64,000 nucleotides of DNA from an uncultured Pseudomonadota bacterium (lineage in GTDB: Bacteria; Pseudomonadota; Alphaproteobacteria; Rs-D84). Both the position numbers and the translations under genes were made by a program. The notes beneath the pieces are model-generated. The model worked only from the letters and a program-made list of their open reading frames with translations. It searched no databases and was not told where the DNA came from. The DNA is taken from contig CACYHO010000001.1 in assembly GCA_902774285.1 (NCBI GenBank), forward strand, positions 328,077 through 392,076, read 5' to 3'. This document shows, in pieces, positions 7,931 to 15,266 of the stretch (position 1 is the first letter of the stretch; each line of letters begins with the position of its first letter).

Positions 7931-9394
7931 TTATTGTATTCTTACAACGTGACAACTTGCACCGCTGAACTTTAACAATTGATCACATAACTTTTGTGCT
8001 GTATCGATATCAGACAATGGACCAATACGTAAACGATACAAACGTGCAGTTGCAGAATTAGAACCCAAATCGCCAACACCTTGTTCGTCAACAGCAAAGA
8101 ACACGCTGTTTTTATAAGGTGTTAAAATTCCTTCGCCATCATCGCCGCTGAATTTAGCCAACAAACTTGTCCAATAATCATTCAATGCTTTGACAGATGT
8201 GTCTGATTTTAATTCAACAGCGACACCGCTTTGGTTGCTGGATATTAATGGAATATTTGTTTGTGGCAAATATGCACCAGCTGTTGTGCGTGCTGTTGGA
8301 ATCATTGCTGCGCCAGCAGAACCAGCCGCAACCGGCATAACATTTGGTTGATTAGAAATATACATTGGTGTTGCGCTGTAATCCATAATGCTTTGATCTA
8401 TGGCATATTGTTCATTGCCATAAGCAACAGCGTCCAAAGATTGATTTGCGTATAATGATTGTGCAACATTTGCTTCCGCCAATGCCATTACAGATGCAGT
8501 GTCGGCAATCAAGAAAGGTTTTGCACGTTTTTTGATACAAACAATTCTTTGACCGCTGCGTAATACCATATCACCAACAGCTTCGACAATTAACAAACGA
8601 CCGTCTTCGCCATCTGTACGGAATCCAACAGGGCTTTCGCCACCTTCGACCAAAAGTGATACAACAGGGCGTTGAGTCATAGAAATAACTTTGTCACCGA
8701 AATCAATGTATGTGAATATACGATCACGCCACACACGTTCAGGTGCAATTACATAATCATCTGGATTTGGAACAAATATATCCAAATCAAAACGGAATTC
8801 AGATGGATCGATTTTCATTGTTTTTATCCATCCATAATCTTCGCCGTCAACACCAATTGTTGAAGTTGTATTTGAAGATTTTTTAAATACAGATCCCATA
8901 GAACCAGATGGTGCCGCAGCAGCGACAGATGGAATACTTGAATTTTGTCCCAATGAAATATCAACCTGGGAATATGTGATTTCGCTTGAGTTTATTGGAT
9001 AGGCACGAAGATAGAAAATATATTTATTGCCAGATTGACCCGTCACAATCATATTTGTATCATTTCCATGATTGCCAGGGGCAGGTGTGATATACATCAT
9101 TTGATCACCAGGTTTAGTATTACCTAAATCGAACAATTCTTCATTACCCACAACAATGTCTGCGATCTTTTCACCATTAGGCAATGTTACTAATGTTGCC
9201 ATACCAGCACGTGTTTTAATTGGTAATACTGTTCCTGTGGACCATGCAAGATTTGCATAACCTGGTTTAGTAGAACCAGCCGCCATATTGGCATTTGGGT
9301 TGTCCCATGCGGCCTGAAAATCAGCACACGCAGGAAACGCGCAACATAAAATTGCCAACAAAGAAAAACTTAATTTACATGTTTTTAAAGTCAT
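7931..9394 (-). CDS. virB9: Type IV secretion VirB9/TrbG/CagX-family protein with C-terminal SPOR domain
   Basis: VirB9 forms the outer part of the type IV secretion core complex with VirB7 and VirB10. The protein opens with a signal peptide (residues 1-24, ending PACA). An N-terminal VirB9-like beta domain follows, containing KTRAGMATLVTLPNGEKIADI. The C-terminal VirB9 domain has VISMTQRPVVSLLVEGG and VGFRTDGEDGRLLIVEAVGDMV (given in pieces), as expected. The final 40 residues (RLYRLRIGPLSD...) look like a SPOR domain, which binds denuded septal peptidoglycan. That is not a normal part of VirB9. A purine-rich ribosome site precedes the ATG. The gene is 29 bases from virB8 and 7 from virB10. 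Confidence 0.82.
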   Translation of the reverse strand: MTLKTCKLSFSLLAILCCAFPACADFQAAWDNPNANMAAGSTKPGYANLAWSTGTVLPIKTRAGMATLVTLPNGEKIADIVVGNEELFDLGNTKPGDQMMYITPAPGNHGNDTNMIVTGQSGNKYIFYLRAYPINSSEITYSQVDISLGQNSSIPSVAAAAPSGSMGSVFKKSSNTTSTIGVDGEDYGWIKTMKIDPSEFRFDLDIFVPNPDDYVIAPERVWRDRIFTYIDFGDKVISMTQRPVVSLLVEGGESPVGFRTDGEDGRLLIVEAVGDMVLRSGQRIVCIKKRAKPFLIADTASVMALAEANVAQSLYANQSLDAVAYGNEQYAIDQSIMDYSATPMYISNQPNVMPVAAGSAGAAMIPTARTTAGAYLPQTNIPLISSNQSGVAVELKSDTSVKALNDYWTSLLAKFSGDDGEGILTPYKNSVFFAVDEQGVGDLGSNSATARLYRLRIGPLSDIDTAQKLCDQLLKFSGASCHVVRIQ

Positions 9395-9423
9395 GTTCTT
9401 CTATCCTTACCTTTTCAAAATCT

Positions 9424-10119
9424 TTACCAAGATTCTGTATCTGAATCAAGTGGGTCACCACGATTATCCAAAACATCATATTGAACAACCTGAAGCCCAA
9501 GCGGATTATCGCGCAGTTTTTCAAGGTTATCTAGTGTTCCAGATATATTTTTATCCAGATCAGATTTTATCTTTATTTGTATCTTATAATTTTTTTGTGT
9601 GGTCTGTCCACCAATATTTTCACAAACCCAAGTAAATTTTACATGATATGTATTATCGTTGCTCATTCTTAAAATTGGCTTGTCATTATCAGGACTTGAA
9701 AAATTAACAGAACAAGACATATTTGGCAGATGTTCACCATCGGCAAATTCCCTGTAAAGACTGGTTTGTTTAAGTTGTGAGAAAACCTTAGAAGAAGACC
9801 ATGGTTTAACAATTCTGGACCAGTTTTTGCGTGTGTATCCTGGTGACATAGACAAAGTATTTCGTGCGATTACATATTCGCGTATAAAACCCTTTTGATA
9901 CAAATCGATGGCTTCTTTGTTACTGCTGTCAGGGACCAATGGTTTGATAGTGACGTTTGTAGAACGGGTAGGTGTGTGTAAAAAGAATACTTCTGGACGT
10001 TCCAGTGGCATCATTTTCATCAAAGTGAACCCTAATGCGCACAGCACAACAACAGACGTGGCCAGCACGAAAGTCAGTATTCTGGACAGCAAAACCGGTG
10101 GTTCAACAATCTTTGCCAC
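9424..10119 (-). CDS. virB8: Type IV secretion VirB8-family inner-membrane protein
   Basis: VirB8 is a bitopic assembly factor of type IV secretion systems that contacts VirB9 and VirB10. It has a short cytoplasmic tail, one transmembrane helix at about residues 13-35, and a periplasmic NTF2-like domain. The domain contains FIREYVIARNTLS, the helical motif typical of VirB8, and near the end NPLGLQVVQYDV, which matches the conserved NPxG segment. At 231 residues it is the normal size. It heads the operon virB8-virB9-virB10. No other secretion genes (virB4, virB6, virB11, virD4) lie in this window, so the rest of the machine must be elsewhere or absent. Confidence 0.83.
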   Translation of the reverse strand: MAKIVEPPVLLSRILTFVLATSVVVLCALGFTLMKMMPLERPEVFFLHTPTRSTNVTIKPLVPDSSNKEAIDLYQKGFIREYVIARNTLSMSPGYTRKNWSRIVKPWSSSKVFSQLKQTSLYREFADGEHLPNMSCSVNFSSPDNDKPILRMSNDNTYHVKFTWVCENIGGQTTQKNYKIQIKIKSDLDKNISGTLDNLEKLRDNPLGLQVVQYDVLDNRGDPLDSDTESW

Positions 10120-10193
10120 ACAAAACTCCTACATTATGTATGTTGATTGTAGACAATTTTATTTATATAGCGCAAGTAAAAAATTATGCTTTT

Positions 10194-10964
10194 TTATTGG
10201 TTTGATTCCATACTGTCGTCAAAGACACAATAAGTGTTATTTCCAAAACTGACTTTTAATTTTCGTTCGGTTTGAATATTCATTGGTGTATCAGATAAAC
10301 TCATATTCGCAGAATAAATATTTCCATTAACCCTGGTGTATAAACGATGTTCGGTTGGGTGCGCTGGCGATTGATGCATATACATAACATAATCGCCCAA
10401 ATGTAATTTACGACCACATTGCGATTCCAACCACATACCAGCCGGGGCAAATGGGTGATTCTCTGGACAAGATATGATTCCTTGTGGGGTTGTTTCATTA
10501 AATGTTAAATTTCCACCGGGGCAATAGTTATTTTGTGGACATTGGGTACAAGCATCAACATTCGCCGGTAAATAATACCCCAGTGAACAATTATGAATAT
10601 TTGGTGTAAATGTAGCAGTAATATTGGCTATATTGTTATAAGCACGTAAAAAATTTTCTTTACAACCATTCCTTATATTTTCTGTAACTTGGGTTTTGAA
10701 TTTGTTCCCTTGGTCATACTCTTCATTAAAATAAAAAGTTCCACCATTACAATCATAAACATCTGGACACACAACACAACCATCATTATTGGCTGGCACA
10801 TAATATCCAGAACCACATTGATATTGATTTGGTGTAAAGTTAGCCCATAAGTAAGTATCAGTATTCAAACCAGACGAACAACCATTTGGAATGTTTGACA
10901 TAATCAAATCGTCTGCAAATGCAGATATGGGCATTATTAAAAATAATAACCATTTGTATTTCAT
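10194..10964 (-). CDS. Exported Cys-rich repeat protein, second gene of secreted module A
   Basis: A 256-residue protein with a signal peptide (ending AFA) and two imperfect copies of a Cys-rich unit: FTPN...C..GYY.PAN.D.C..CP....C.GG...FNE. The C-terminal domain contains CPENHPFAPAGMW, SQCGRKL and YMHQSPAHPT. The same order and nearly identical C-terminal motifs recur in the protein encoded at 48449-49261. The paired cysteines suggest disulfide-stabilised repeats on a cell-surface or secreted protein. The start ATG overlaps the stop of the upstream gene (TAATG), so the two are translationally coupled. Its function is unknown; nothing catalytic is visible. Confidence 0.75.
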   Translation of the reverse strand: MKYKWLLFLIMPISAFADDLIMSNIPNGCSSGLNTDTYLWANFTPNQYQCGSGYYVPANNDGCVVCPDVYDCNGGTFYFNEEYDQGNKFKTQVTENIRNGCKENFLRAYNNIANITATFTPNIHNCSLGYYLPANVDACTQCPQNNYCPGGNLTFNETTPQGIISCPENHPFAPAGMWLESQCGRKLHLGDYVMYMHQSPAHPTEHRLYTRVNGNIYSANMSLSDTPMNIQTERKLKVSFGNNTYCVFDDSMESNQ

Positions 10965-11722
10965 TATTGTAAAACTGAACCTGCTATAAATTGCCCTGTG
11001 CCTTGGTTATAGAAAAATTGTTCTGTCACTTTGTCGTACATACATGGAGTGCCATCTTTATCAAGAACAGGGATAAAATCACGAACAAGGGTATTGTTGT
11101 CGTAGATTTTACAGTAATAAATACGACAGAAGCCAATATTAACGTTTGTTGGCCTTTTGTCCGCAAACAAACACATATTATAAGGAGAAATAAAATCATT
11201 ATTATTTGATGATAACACAAAATATGTATCGTTATTGTTGTACGCGTATTGAACGTTACGGCCATACCAATTGACAGTAAAAGGATTTGCTCCTGGTAAT
11301 GATTGTGCTGTGACACCAGAATAAATAAACTGCAAAGTACCACCCCAAATATATAATTCAAACGATTTTGAATGGGCACTTTCTCCGGAACCAAAAAAAA
11401 TATTTTCTGCTGATAAATCGTTTTTTGTGTTTTGTATTTTTATTTCTATCCCTGTAAGATTATTTGGAATATATCCTGTATCAATATACTGGGTACCTGT
11501 AGATTCCAAATATTCAATTGGTCTATAACTAGCAAGTTTCCAGCCTGTAAAAGTATAACCGTATTTTGTTGGTGGGGTGGATGGTAAAATTAAATCACTG
11601 TTAATTTCACATGTTGAATCTTGGTATGTTGTTCCGTCATAATTTAACCAATGCAGGTTTATTGTATCTGCAAATGCAAAACCGATAAACAGTAATGATA
11701 ATAATACAATAAACCGTTTCAT
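10964..11722 (-). CDS. Exported protein with InlB-type repeat and LamG-like domain, first gene of secreted module A
   Basis: A 252-residue protein. I chose the ATG at 11722 because it has the site AGGGGG and opens directly into a signal peptide (MKRFIVLLSLLFIGFAFA); the frame extends further upstream but only into the RNA leader. After the signal comes a short Listeria-Bacteroides (InlB B-type) segment with PPTKYGYTFTGW. A concanavalin/LamG-like domain follows, opening IEYLESTGTQYIDTGY. The C-terminus reads MYDKVTEQFFYNQGTGQFIAG. A homologue lies at 47685-48449 with the same ends but a strongly divergent middle. It may bind a carbohydrate or surface ligand; this is inferred from the folds only. 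Confidence 0.75.
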   Translation of the reverse strand: MKRFIVLLSLLFIGFAFADTINLHWLNYDGTTYQDSTCEINSDLILPSTPPTKYGYTFTGWKLASYRPIEYLESTGTQYIDTGYIPNNLTGIEIKIQNTKNDLSAENIFFGSGESAHSKSFELYIWGGTLQFIYSGVTAQSLPGANPFTVNWYGRNVQYAYNNNDTYFVLSSNNNDFISPYNMCLFADKRPTNVNIGFCRIYYCKIYDNNTLVRDFIPVLDKDGTPCMYDKVTEQFFYNQGTGQFIAGSVLQ

Positions 11723-11743
11723 TTGATGTTTCCCCCTGAATGC

Positions 11744-11948
11744 AAATAAAAAGACCGCCAAGAAAATGGGCGGTCGGGGAGTTAGCAATAACACATTAAA
11801 TGTTCCGTTCCCTTACGGTAAAACGGCTCCCCAACCGTAAGGTCAGGGATGATAACGGCGCAAAAAGCACCGACAACATCAGATTTACGATGCTTTCGCA
11901 CCGAATGTGTAGGCTTGCTACAGCCCCGAACCCAATCCCTTGGATTCA
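11744..11948 (-). promoter_or_regulatory. Structured RNA leader A, candidate cis-regulatory element
   Basis: About 200 nt upstream of secreted module A, homologous to the leader at 47410-47628. On the minus strand it folds into GAATCC/GGGTTC, GGCT/AGCC, CGGTGC-GAAA-GCATCG, CGGTGC/GCGCCG and a 9-bp CCTTACGGT/ACCGTAAGG helix whose loop holds GGGGAG. The matching CTCCCC lies at 11781-11776, directly beside a terminator hairpin. Every helix is kept in copy B despite sequence change. It does not match any riboswitch class I can recall. It could instead be an independent small RNA. Confidence 0.65.
11748..11775 (-). terminator. Terminator-like hairpin at the end of leader A
   Basis: The stem GACCGCC/GGCGGTC has a 9-base loop and five T residues on the minus strand. 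It ends about 25 bases before the start codon of module A's first gene, so it would stop transcription before the gene unless it is overridden. Confidence 0.75.
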
Positions 11949-12030
11949 TGTCAATTTTATCATAAAATTCAAAAATTAACAATGCTTTTTCGCTTGCGCA
12001 AAAAAGTGAAAAATATTATAATATTTCCGC

Positions 12031-12058
12031 TTGATTTTTTATATTGGTGTGCTATCCT
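12031..12058 (+). promoter_or_regulatory. Probable promoter of tRNA-Trp and the secE operon
   Basis: TTGATT and TATCCT are separated by 16 bases, about 65 bases before the tRNA. A second -10-like TATAAT stands a little further upstream near 12015-12022. The rest of 11949-12123 is AT-rich and contains no gene. Confidence 0.45.
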
Positions 12059-12123
12059 TTCACCGATTATCAGTATAAAATGGCATAAATGCTGGGGTGT
12101 CGGTATGGGTAGTAATTGAAATT

Positions 12124-12197
12124 AGGGGCTTAGTTCAACGGTAGAATATCGGTCTCCAAAACCGCGGATAAGGGTTCGATTCCTTTAGCCCCTGCCA
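12124..12197 (+). tRNA. tRNA-Trp (anticodon CCA)
   Basis: A full cloverleaf with the acceptor stem AGGGGCU/AGCCCCU, discriminator G and encoded CCA. The anticodon loop CUCCAAA gives anticodon CCA, and the T arm has GGUUCGAUUCC. The position directly before secE is the standard bacterial arrangement. Confidence 0.95.
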
Positions 12198-12237
12198 GAA
12201 AAAAACTGATAAACAACGCAGAAAATTAGGAAAACGT

Positions 12238-12417
12238 ATGAAAAAAGTAATAGAATTTATCAAATCAGTCCGCAGCGAATGGTTCAAAATTGTATGGCCA
12301 ACACGTGAAACTGTTATTAATACTACATTTATGATATTGTTGTTTTCCGGTGCTGCCGCGTTGTTCTTTTTTGTTATAGATAGCATTTTGAATGCTTTGG
12401 TAAACTGGATTTTCTAA
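12238..12417 (+). CDS. secE: Preprotein translocase subunit SecE
   Basis: A small single-span subunit of the SecYEG channel that clamps SecY. The product is only 59 residues: an amphipathic N-terminal helix with VRSEWFKIVWPTRETV, the conserved SecE signature, then one transmembrane helix (MILLFSGAAALFFFVI). AGGAAAA precedes the ATG. The position between tRNA-Trp and nusG confirms the identity. Confidence 0.94.
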   Translation: MKKVIEFIKSVRSEWFKIVWPTRETVINTTFMILLFSGAAALFFFVIDSILNALVNWIF

Positions 12418-12438
12418 AGAAATACAAAGGGAAGTATC

Positions 12439-12984
12439 ATGGAAGAAAAAATGCAGTGGTTTGTCGTCAATGTTCACACAAGTTGTGAAGATAAAGTTGC
12501 GCGTGAATTGCGTGAACAGATTGATAAACGTAAATTAAATGCTTATTTTGGTGAAATTTTGGTCCCAACACGTGAAGTTTCTGAAATCAAAGCAGGCAAA
12601 CGTGTTAAAACTGAAAAGAAATTTTTCCCAGGATACATTGTTGTTCAAATGGTTATGAACAACGAAACATTCTCTTTGGTTAAATTGATGCCACAAGTTG
12701 TTATGTTTTTGGGTCAAAAAGTTAAAAACCAATCTAAACCTATTCCTATCAGTGAAGCAGAAGCCCGTCGTTTGTTGAAACAAGTTGAAGAAGGTTCTGT
12801 TATCACAGAAGACACTGTCTATGAAGATGGTCAAGAAGTTCATGTTATTGACGGACCATTTGCTAACTTTAACGGTATCGCATCTAATGTTGATAATGTA
12901 AAACAAAAGATGACAGTGACTATATTAGTATTTGGACGTGAAACCAGTGTAGAATTGGAATTCGCCCAAGTCGAAAGAGTTTAA
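12439..12984 (+). CDS. nusG: Transcription termination/antitermination protein NusG
   Basis: Binds RNA polymerase, suppresses pausing and links it to Rho or to the ribosome. The N-terminal NGN domain opens MQWFVVNVHTSCEDKVA and includes KKFFPGYIVVQM. The C-terminal KOW domain contains VHVIDGPFANFNGI. The 181-residue length is normal. The preferred start is the ATG at 12439 (AAGGGAAG upstream); the Met at codon 5 is possible. It sits 21 bases after secE. Confidence 0.96.
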   Translation: MEEKMQWFVVNVHTSCEDKVARELREQIDKRKLNAYFGEILVPTREVSEIKAGKRVKTEKKFFPGYIVVQMVMNNETFSLVKLMPQVVMFLGQKVKNQSKPIPISEAEARRLLKQVEEGSVITEDTVYEDGQEVHVIDGPFANFNGIASNVDNVKQKMTVTILVFGRETSVELEFAQVERV

Positions 12985-13059
12985 TCGCAAGATTAAAAAC
13001 CACGTGGTAGATACGCCATATCGCACCACGACACTAACAAATAAAAATGAGGTGAAAAA

Positions 13060-13370
13060 ATGGCAAAAAAAGAACTTAAAGGGATTGTAAAATTAGTAGT
13101 CCCTGCAAAACAAGCTAACCCAGCTCCTCCTATTGGACCAGCATTGGGTGCTGCGGGTGTTAACATCGCAGAATTCTGTAAACAATTTAATGACAAAACA
13201 GCAGATAAAGAACCAGGAATGCCAATTCCTTGCATAATCACTGTACAAAAGCTCAAATCGAAGAAATTGCAAAGAACAAAATGCCTGACTTGAATTGCTC
13301 TACTATTGAATCAGCATGCAATATTGTTGCTGGTCAATGCCGTTCTATGGGCGTAAAGGTGGAGGGCTAA
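13060..13370 (+). pseudogene. rplK: 50S ribosomal protein L11, internal deletion and frameshift
   Basis: L11 forms the GTPase-associated stalk base of the large subunit. The first 62 or so codons are normal ([22 protein letters not shown] through IPCIITV). At about 13244 the next expected block (YADxSFTFxTKTPP... through GKV) is missing. The frame that resumes is shifted: it reads [17 protein letters not shown] from 13245 to the stop at 13370. Compared with E. coli L11, roughly 41 codons plus one base are absent. Read literally, translation stops at 13293 after 77 residues. Because flanking genes are intact and L11 is nearly universal, a sequencing or assembly error is likely. Confidence 0.85.
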
Positions 13371-13373
13371 GTC

Positions 13374-14048
13374 ATGAAAGTTACAAAAAGAAAACAAACT
13401 TGGGCCAACTTGGACGCCAAAAAAGTATACGCTTTGGACGAAGCTATCGAAACATTGCGTGGTTTTTGTTCTAAAAAATTCGACGAAAGTTTAGAAATTG
13501 CAATCAAATTGGGTATCGATGTAGCAAAAGCTGACCAAAATATCCGTGGTATGTTATCTTTGCCAAACGGCACAGGTAAAAAAGTTCGCGTTGCAGTATT
13601 CACAGTTAATTCTCAAGATGAAGCTAAAAAGGCTGGCGCTGATGTTATCGGTGGTGAAGAATTGATTGACAAAGTTGCAAACGGATTTTTGGATTTTGAT
13701 CGTGTTATTGCAACACCTGATATGATGCCAAAGATGTCAAAAGTTGCCCGTGTTTTGGGACCAAAAGGCTTGATGCCAAATCCTAAACTTGGCACTGTTA
13801 CAAACAATATAGCAGAAGCTGTTGCCAGTGCAAAAGCAGGACAAATTGAATACCGTGCTGAAAAGAAAGGTATCATCCATGCAGGTATTGGTAAAATGTC
13901 TTTTGAAACATCTAAATTGGTCGAAAATGCAAATGCTTTGATCGAACAATTGAAAAAAGTTAAACCTGCATCCGCCAAGGGTCAATATATCTTGGGTTGC
14001 AGTGTTGCTACAACTCAAGGCCCAGGTCTGAAAGTTGAAGTAAAATAA
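13374..14048 (+). CDS. rplA: 50S ribosomal protein L1
   Basis: Binds 23S rRNA at the mobile L1 stalk; in many bacteria it also represses its own operon. The 224 residues include the signatures GTGKKVRVAVF, VLGPKGLMPNPKLGTVT and IEYRAEKKGIIHAGIG. The start lies 3 bases after the rplK stop, with GGAGG close upstream, so translation is coupled to rplK. Confidence 0.96.
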   Translation: MKVTKRKQTWANLDAKKVYALDEAIETLRGFCSKKFDESLEIAIKLGIDVAKADQNIRGMLSLPNGTGKKVRVAVFTVNSQDEAKKAGADVIGGEELIDKVANGFLDFDRVIATPDMMPKMSKVARVLGPKGLMPNPKLGTVTNNIAEAVASAKAGQIEYRAEKKGIIHAGIGKMSFETSKLVENANALIEQLKKVKPASAKGQYILGCSVATTQGPGLKVEVK

Positions 14049-14052
14049 TTTT

Positions 14053-14229
14053 ATGGTGGGAACACCCCACCATAAACCGAGATTTCTGTCCAAGACTGAT
14101 GGTGTGAAGAAAATCACTTAATTTCCATCATAGACAAAGAAAAATTCTTTGGGGCAGGAACCAAAGCCCCACCCGTGGGAAACCCCACAGATGGAAAGAT
14201 TAACAAAAAGCTTAAAAGGATATATAAAG
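14053..14229 (+). promoter_or_regulatory. Probable L10 autoregulatory mRNA leader
   Basis: A 180-base gap before rplJ. It opens with an 8-bp hairpin (ATGGTGGG/CCCACCAT) at 14053-14074 and contains further stems (GGGGC/GCCCC and GTGGG/CCCAC near 14150-14195). In bacteria the L10(L7/L12) complex represses rplJ-rplL by binding a structured leader at this place. That this is such a leader is inferred from position and folding. Confidence 0.5.
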
Positions 14230-14709
14230 ATGAGACGCGAAGAAAAATCAGATTTGATTTCAGCGTTGCAGTCGTCCTTGAAAGAAGCAGACGGTGTTTT
14301 CGTTATTGAAAATCATGGTTTGACAGTGAAAGAAATGGAATCTTTGCGTAATGAATTACGTCCATTGGTTTCTATGTTCAAAGTTGTCAAAAACCGTTTG
14401 ATGAAATTGGCGTTGAAAGACACTAATTTCGAAGCTGTATCTGAATTGATGAAACACCCAACAGCTGTTGCAGTTGCAACTGATGCGTTGGCTGTTACCA
14501 AAGTATTGGCAAAATTTGCTGAAGAACATCAAAATTTGACAATTCTTGGTGGTAAAATGGATGCAGAACTTCTGGATGTGAACGGCGTTGTGCAATTATC
14601 CAAGCTTCCATCACTGTTGGAAATTCGTGGTACTATCGCACGTATATTGATAGAACCAGCATCACGTCTTGCACGTGTTTCTGCAGAATATGGAAAAAAA
14701 CAAAATTAA
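14230..14709 (+). CDS. rplJ: 50S ribosomal protein L10
   Basis: Base of the L7/L12 stalk. I chose the ATG at 14230, preceded by AAAGGA, giving 159 residues (MRREEKSDLISALQ...). The frame runs upstream into the leader without L10-like sequence. ADGVFVIENHGLTVKEME and FKVVKNRLMKLAL are typical, as is the C-terminal stalk helix. Confidence 0.94.
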   Translation: MRREEKSDLISALQSSLKEADGVFVIENHGLTVKEMESLRNELRPLVSMFKVVKNRLMKLALKDTNFEAVSELMKHPTAVAVATDALAVTKVLAKFAEEHQNLTILGGKMDAELLDVNGVVQLSKLPSLLEIRGTIARILIEPASRLARVSAEYGKKQN

Positions 14710-14733
14710 TAAAAACTCACAAGGAGTATTAAA

Positions 14734-15102
14734 ATGGCAGATATTCAAAAAATCGTTGAAGAATTGTCAAAATTGACTGTTCAAGAAGCAGTTGAATTAT
14801 CAAAAGCATTGGAAGAAACATGGGGCGTAAGCGCTGCTGCTGCTGTTGCAGTTGCTGCTGGTCCTGCTGCTGGTGCTGCAGCTGAAGAAAAAACAGAATT
14901 TGACGTTGTATTGGCTGACGCTGGTGCAAACAAATTGGCTGTTATCAAAGCTGTTAAAGACATCACAGGTTTGGGTTTAGGCGAAGCAAAAGCTTTGGTT
15001 GAATCTGCACCTAAGGCTGTTAAAGAAGCAGTTGCTAAAGATGAAGCTGAAAAAATGAAAGCTACATTAGAAGCAGCTGGTGCAAAAGTAGAAATGAAAT
15101 AA
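14734..15102 (+). CDS. rplL: 50S ribosomal protein L7/L12
   Basis: Stalk protein that recruits translation factors. Its 122 residues have the N-terminal dimerisation helix, an Ala-rich hinge (about residues 35-50), and the conserved C-terminal domain ([22 protein letters not shown] in pieces, [12 protein letters not shown]). AAGGAG precedes the ATG. Confidence 0.97.
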   Translation: MADIQKIVEELSKLTVQEAVELSKALEETWGVSAAAAVAVAAGPAAGAAAEEKTEFDVVLADAGANKLAVIKAVKDITGLGLGEAKALVESAPKAVKEAVAKDEAEKMKATLEAAGAKVEMK

Positions 15103-15160
15103 TTTCTATTTTTCCGAAATCGAAAGATTTCAAAATAATTGCAGAAATGCAATTTTCGCC

Positions 15161-15190
15161 GCCCGCCCGGATGTAAAATCTACGGCGGGC
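15161..15190 (+). promoter_or_regulatory. Hairpin between rplL and rpoB
   Basis: GCCCGCC and GGCGGGC enclose a 16-base loop, followed about 20 bases on by a weaker A/T hairpin. A partial terminator or RNase site between rplL and rpoB is known in other bacteria; its action here is inferred. Confidence 0.5.
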
Positions 15191-15266
15191 ACACAGGCGT
15201 AAAAAGGTTTTATACTTTTTTCGTTTGCAAAATACACAAAAAAGACAAATAAAAAGGATTCAGAAA

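Noticed and set aside
11744-11948. tmRNA, RNase P RNA or a known riboswitch as the identity of leaders A and B
   Set aside because: No tag-peptide frame with a tRNA-like T arm, no RNase P conserved core, and no motif of the TPP, cobalamin, SAM, glycine or c-di-GMP classes that I can recall.
12985-13059. Terminator between nusG and rplK
   Set aside because: CGTGGT/ACCACG can pair but there is no T tract and the operon continues; it is more likely a leader structure of rplK.
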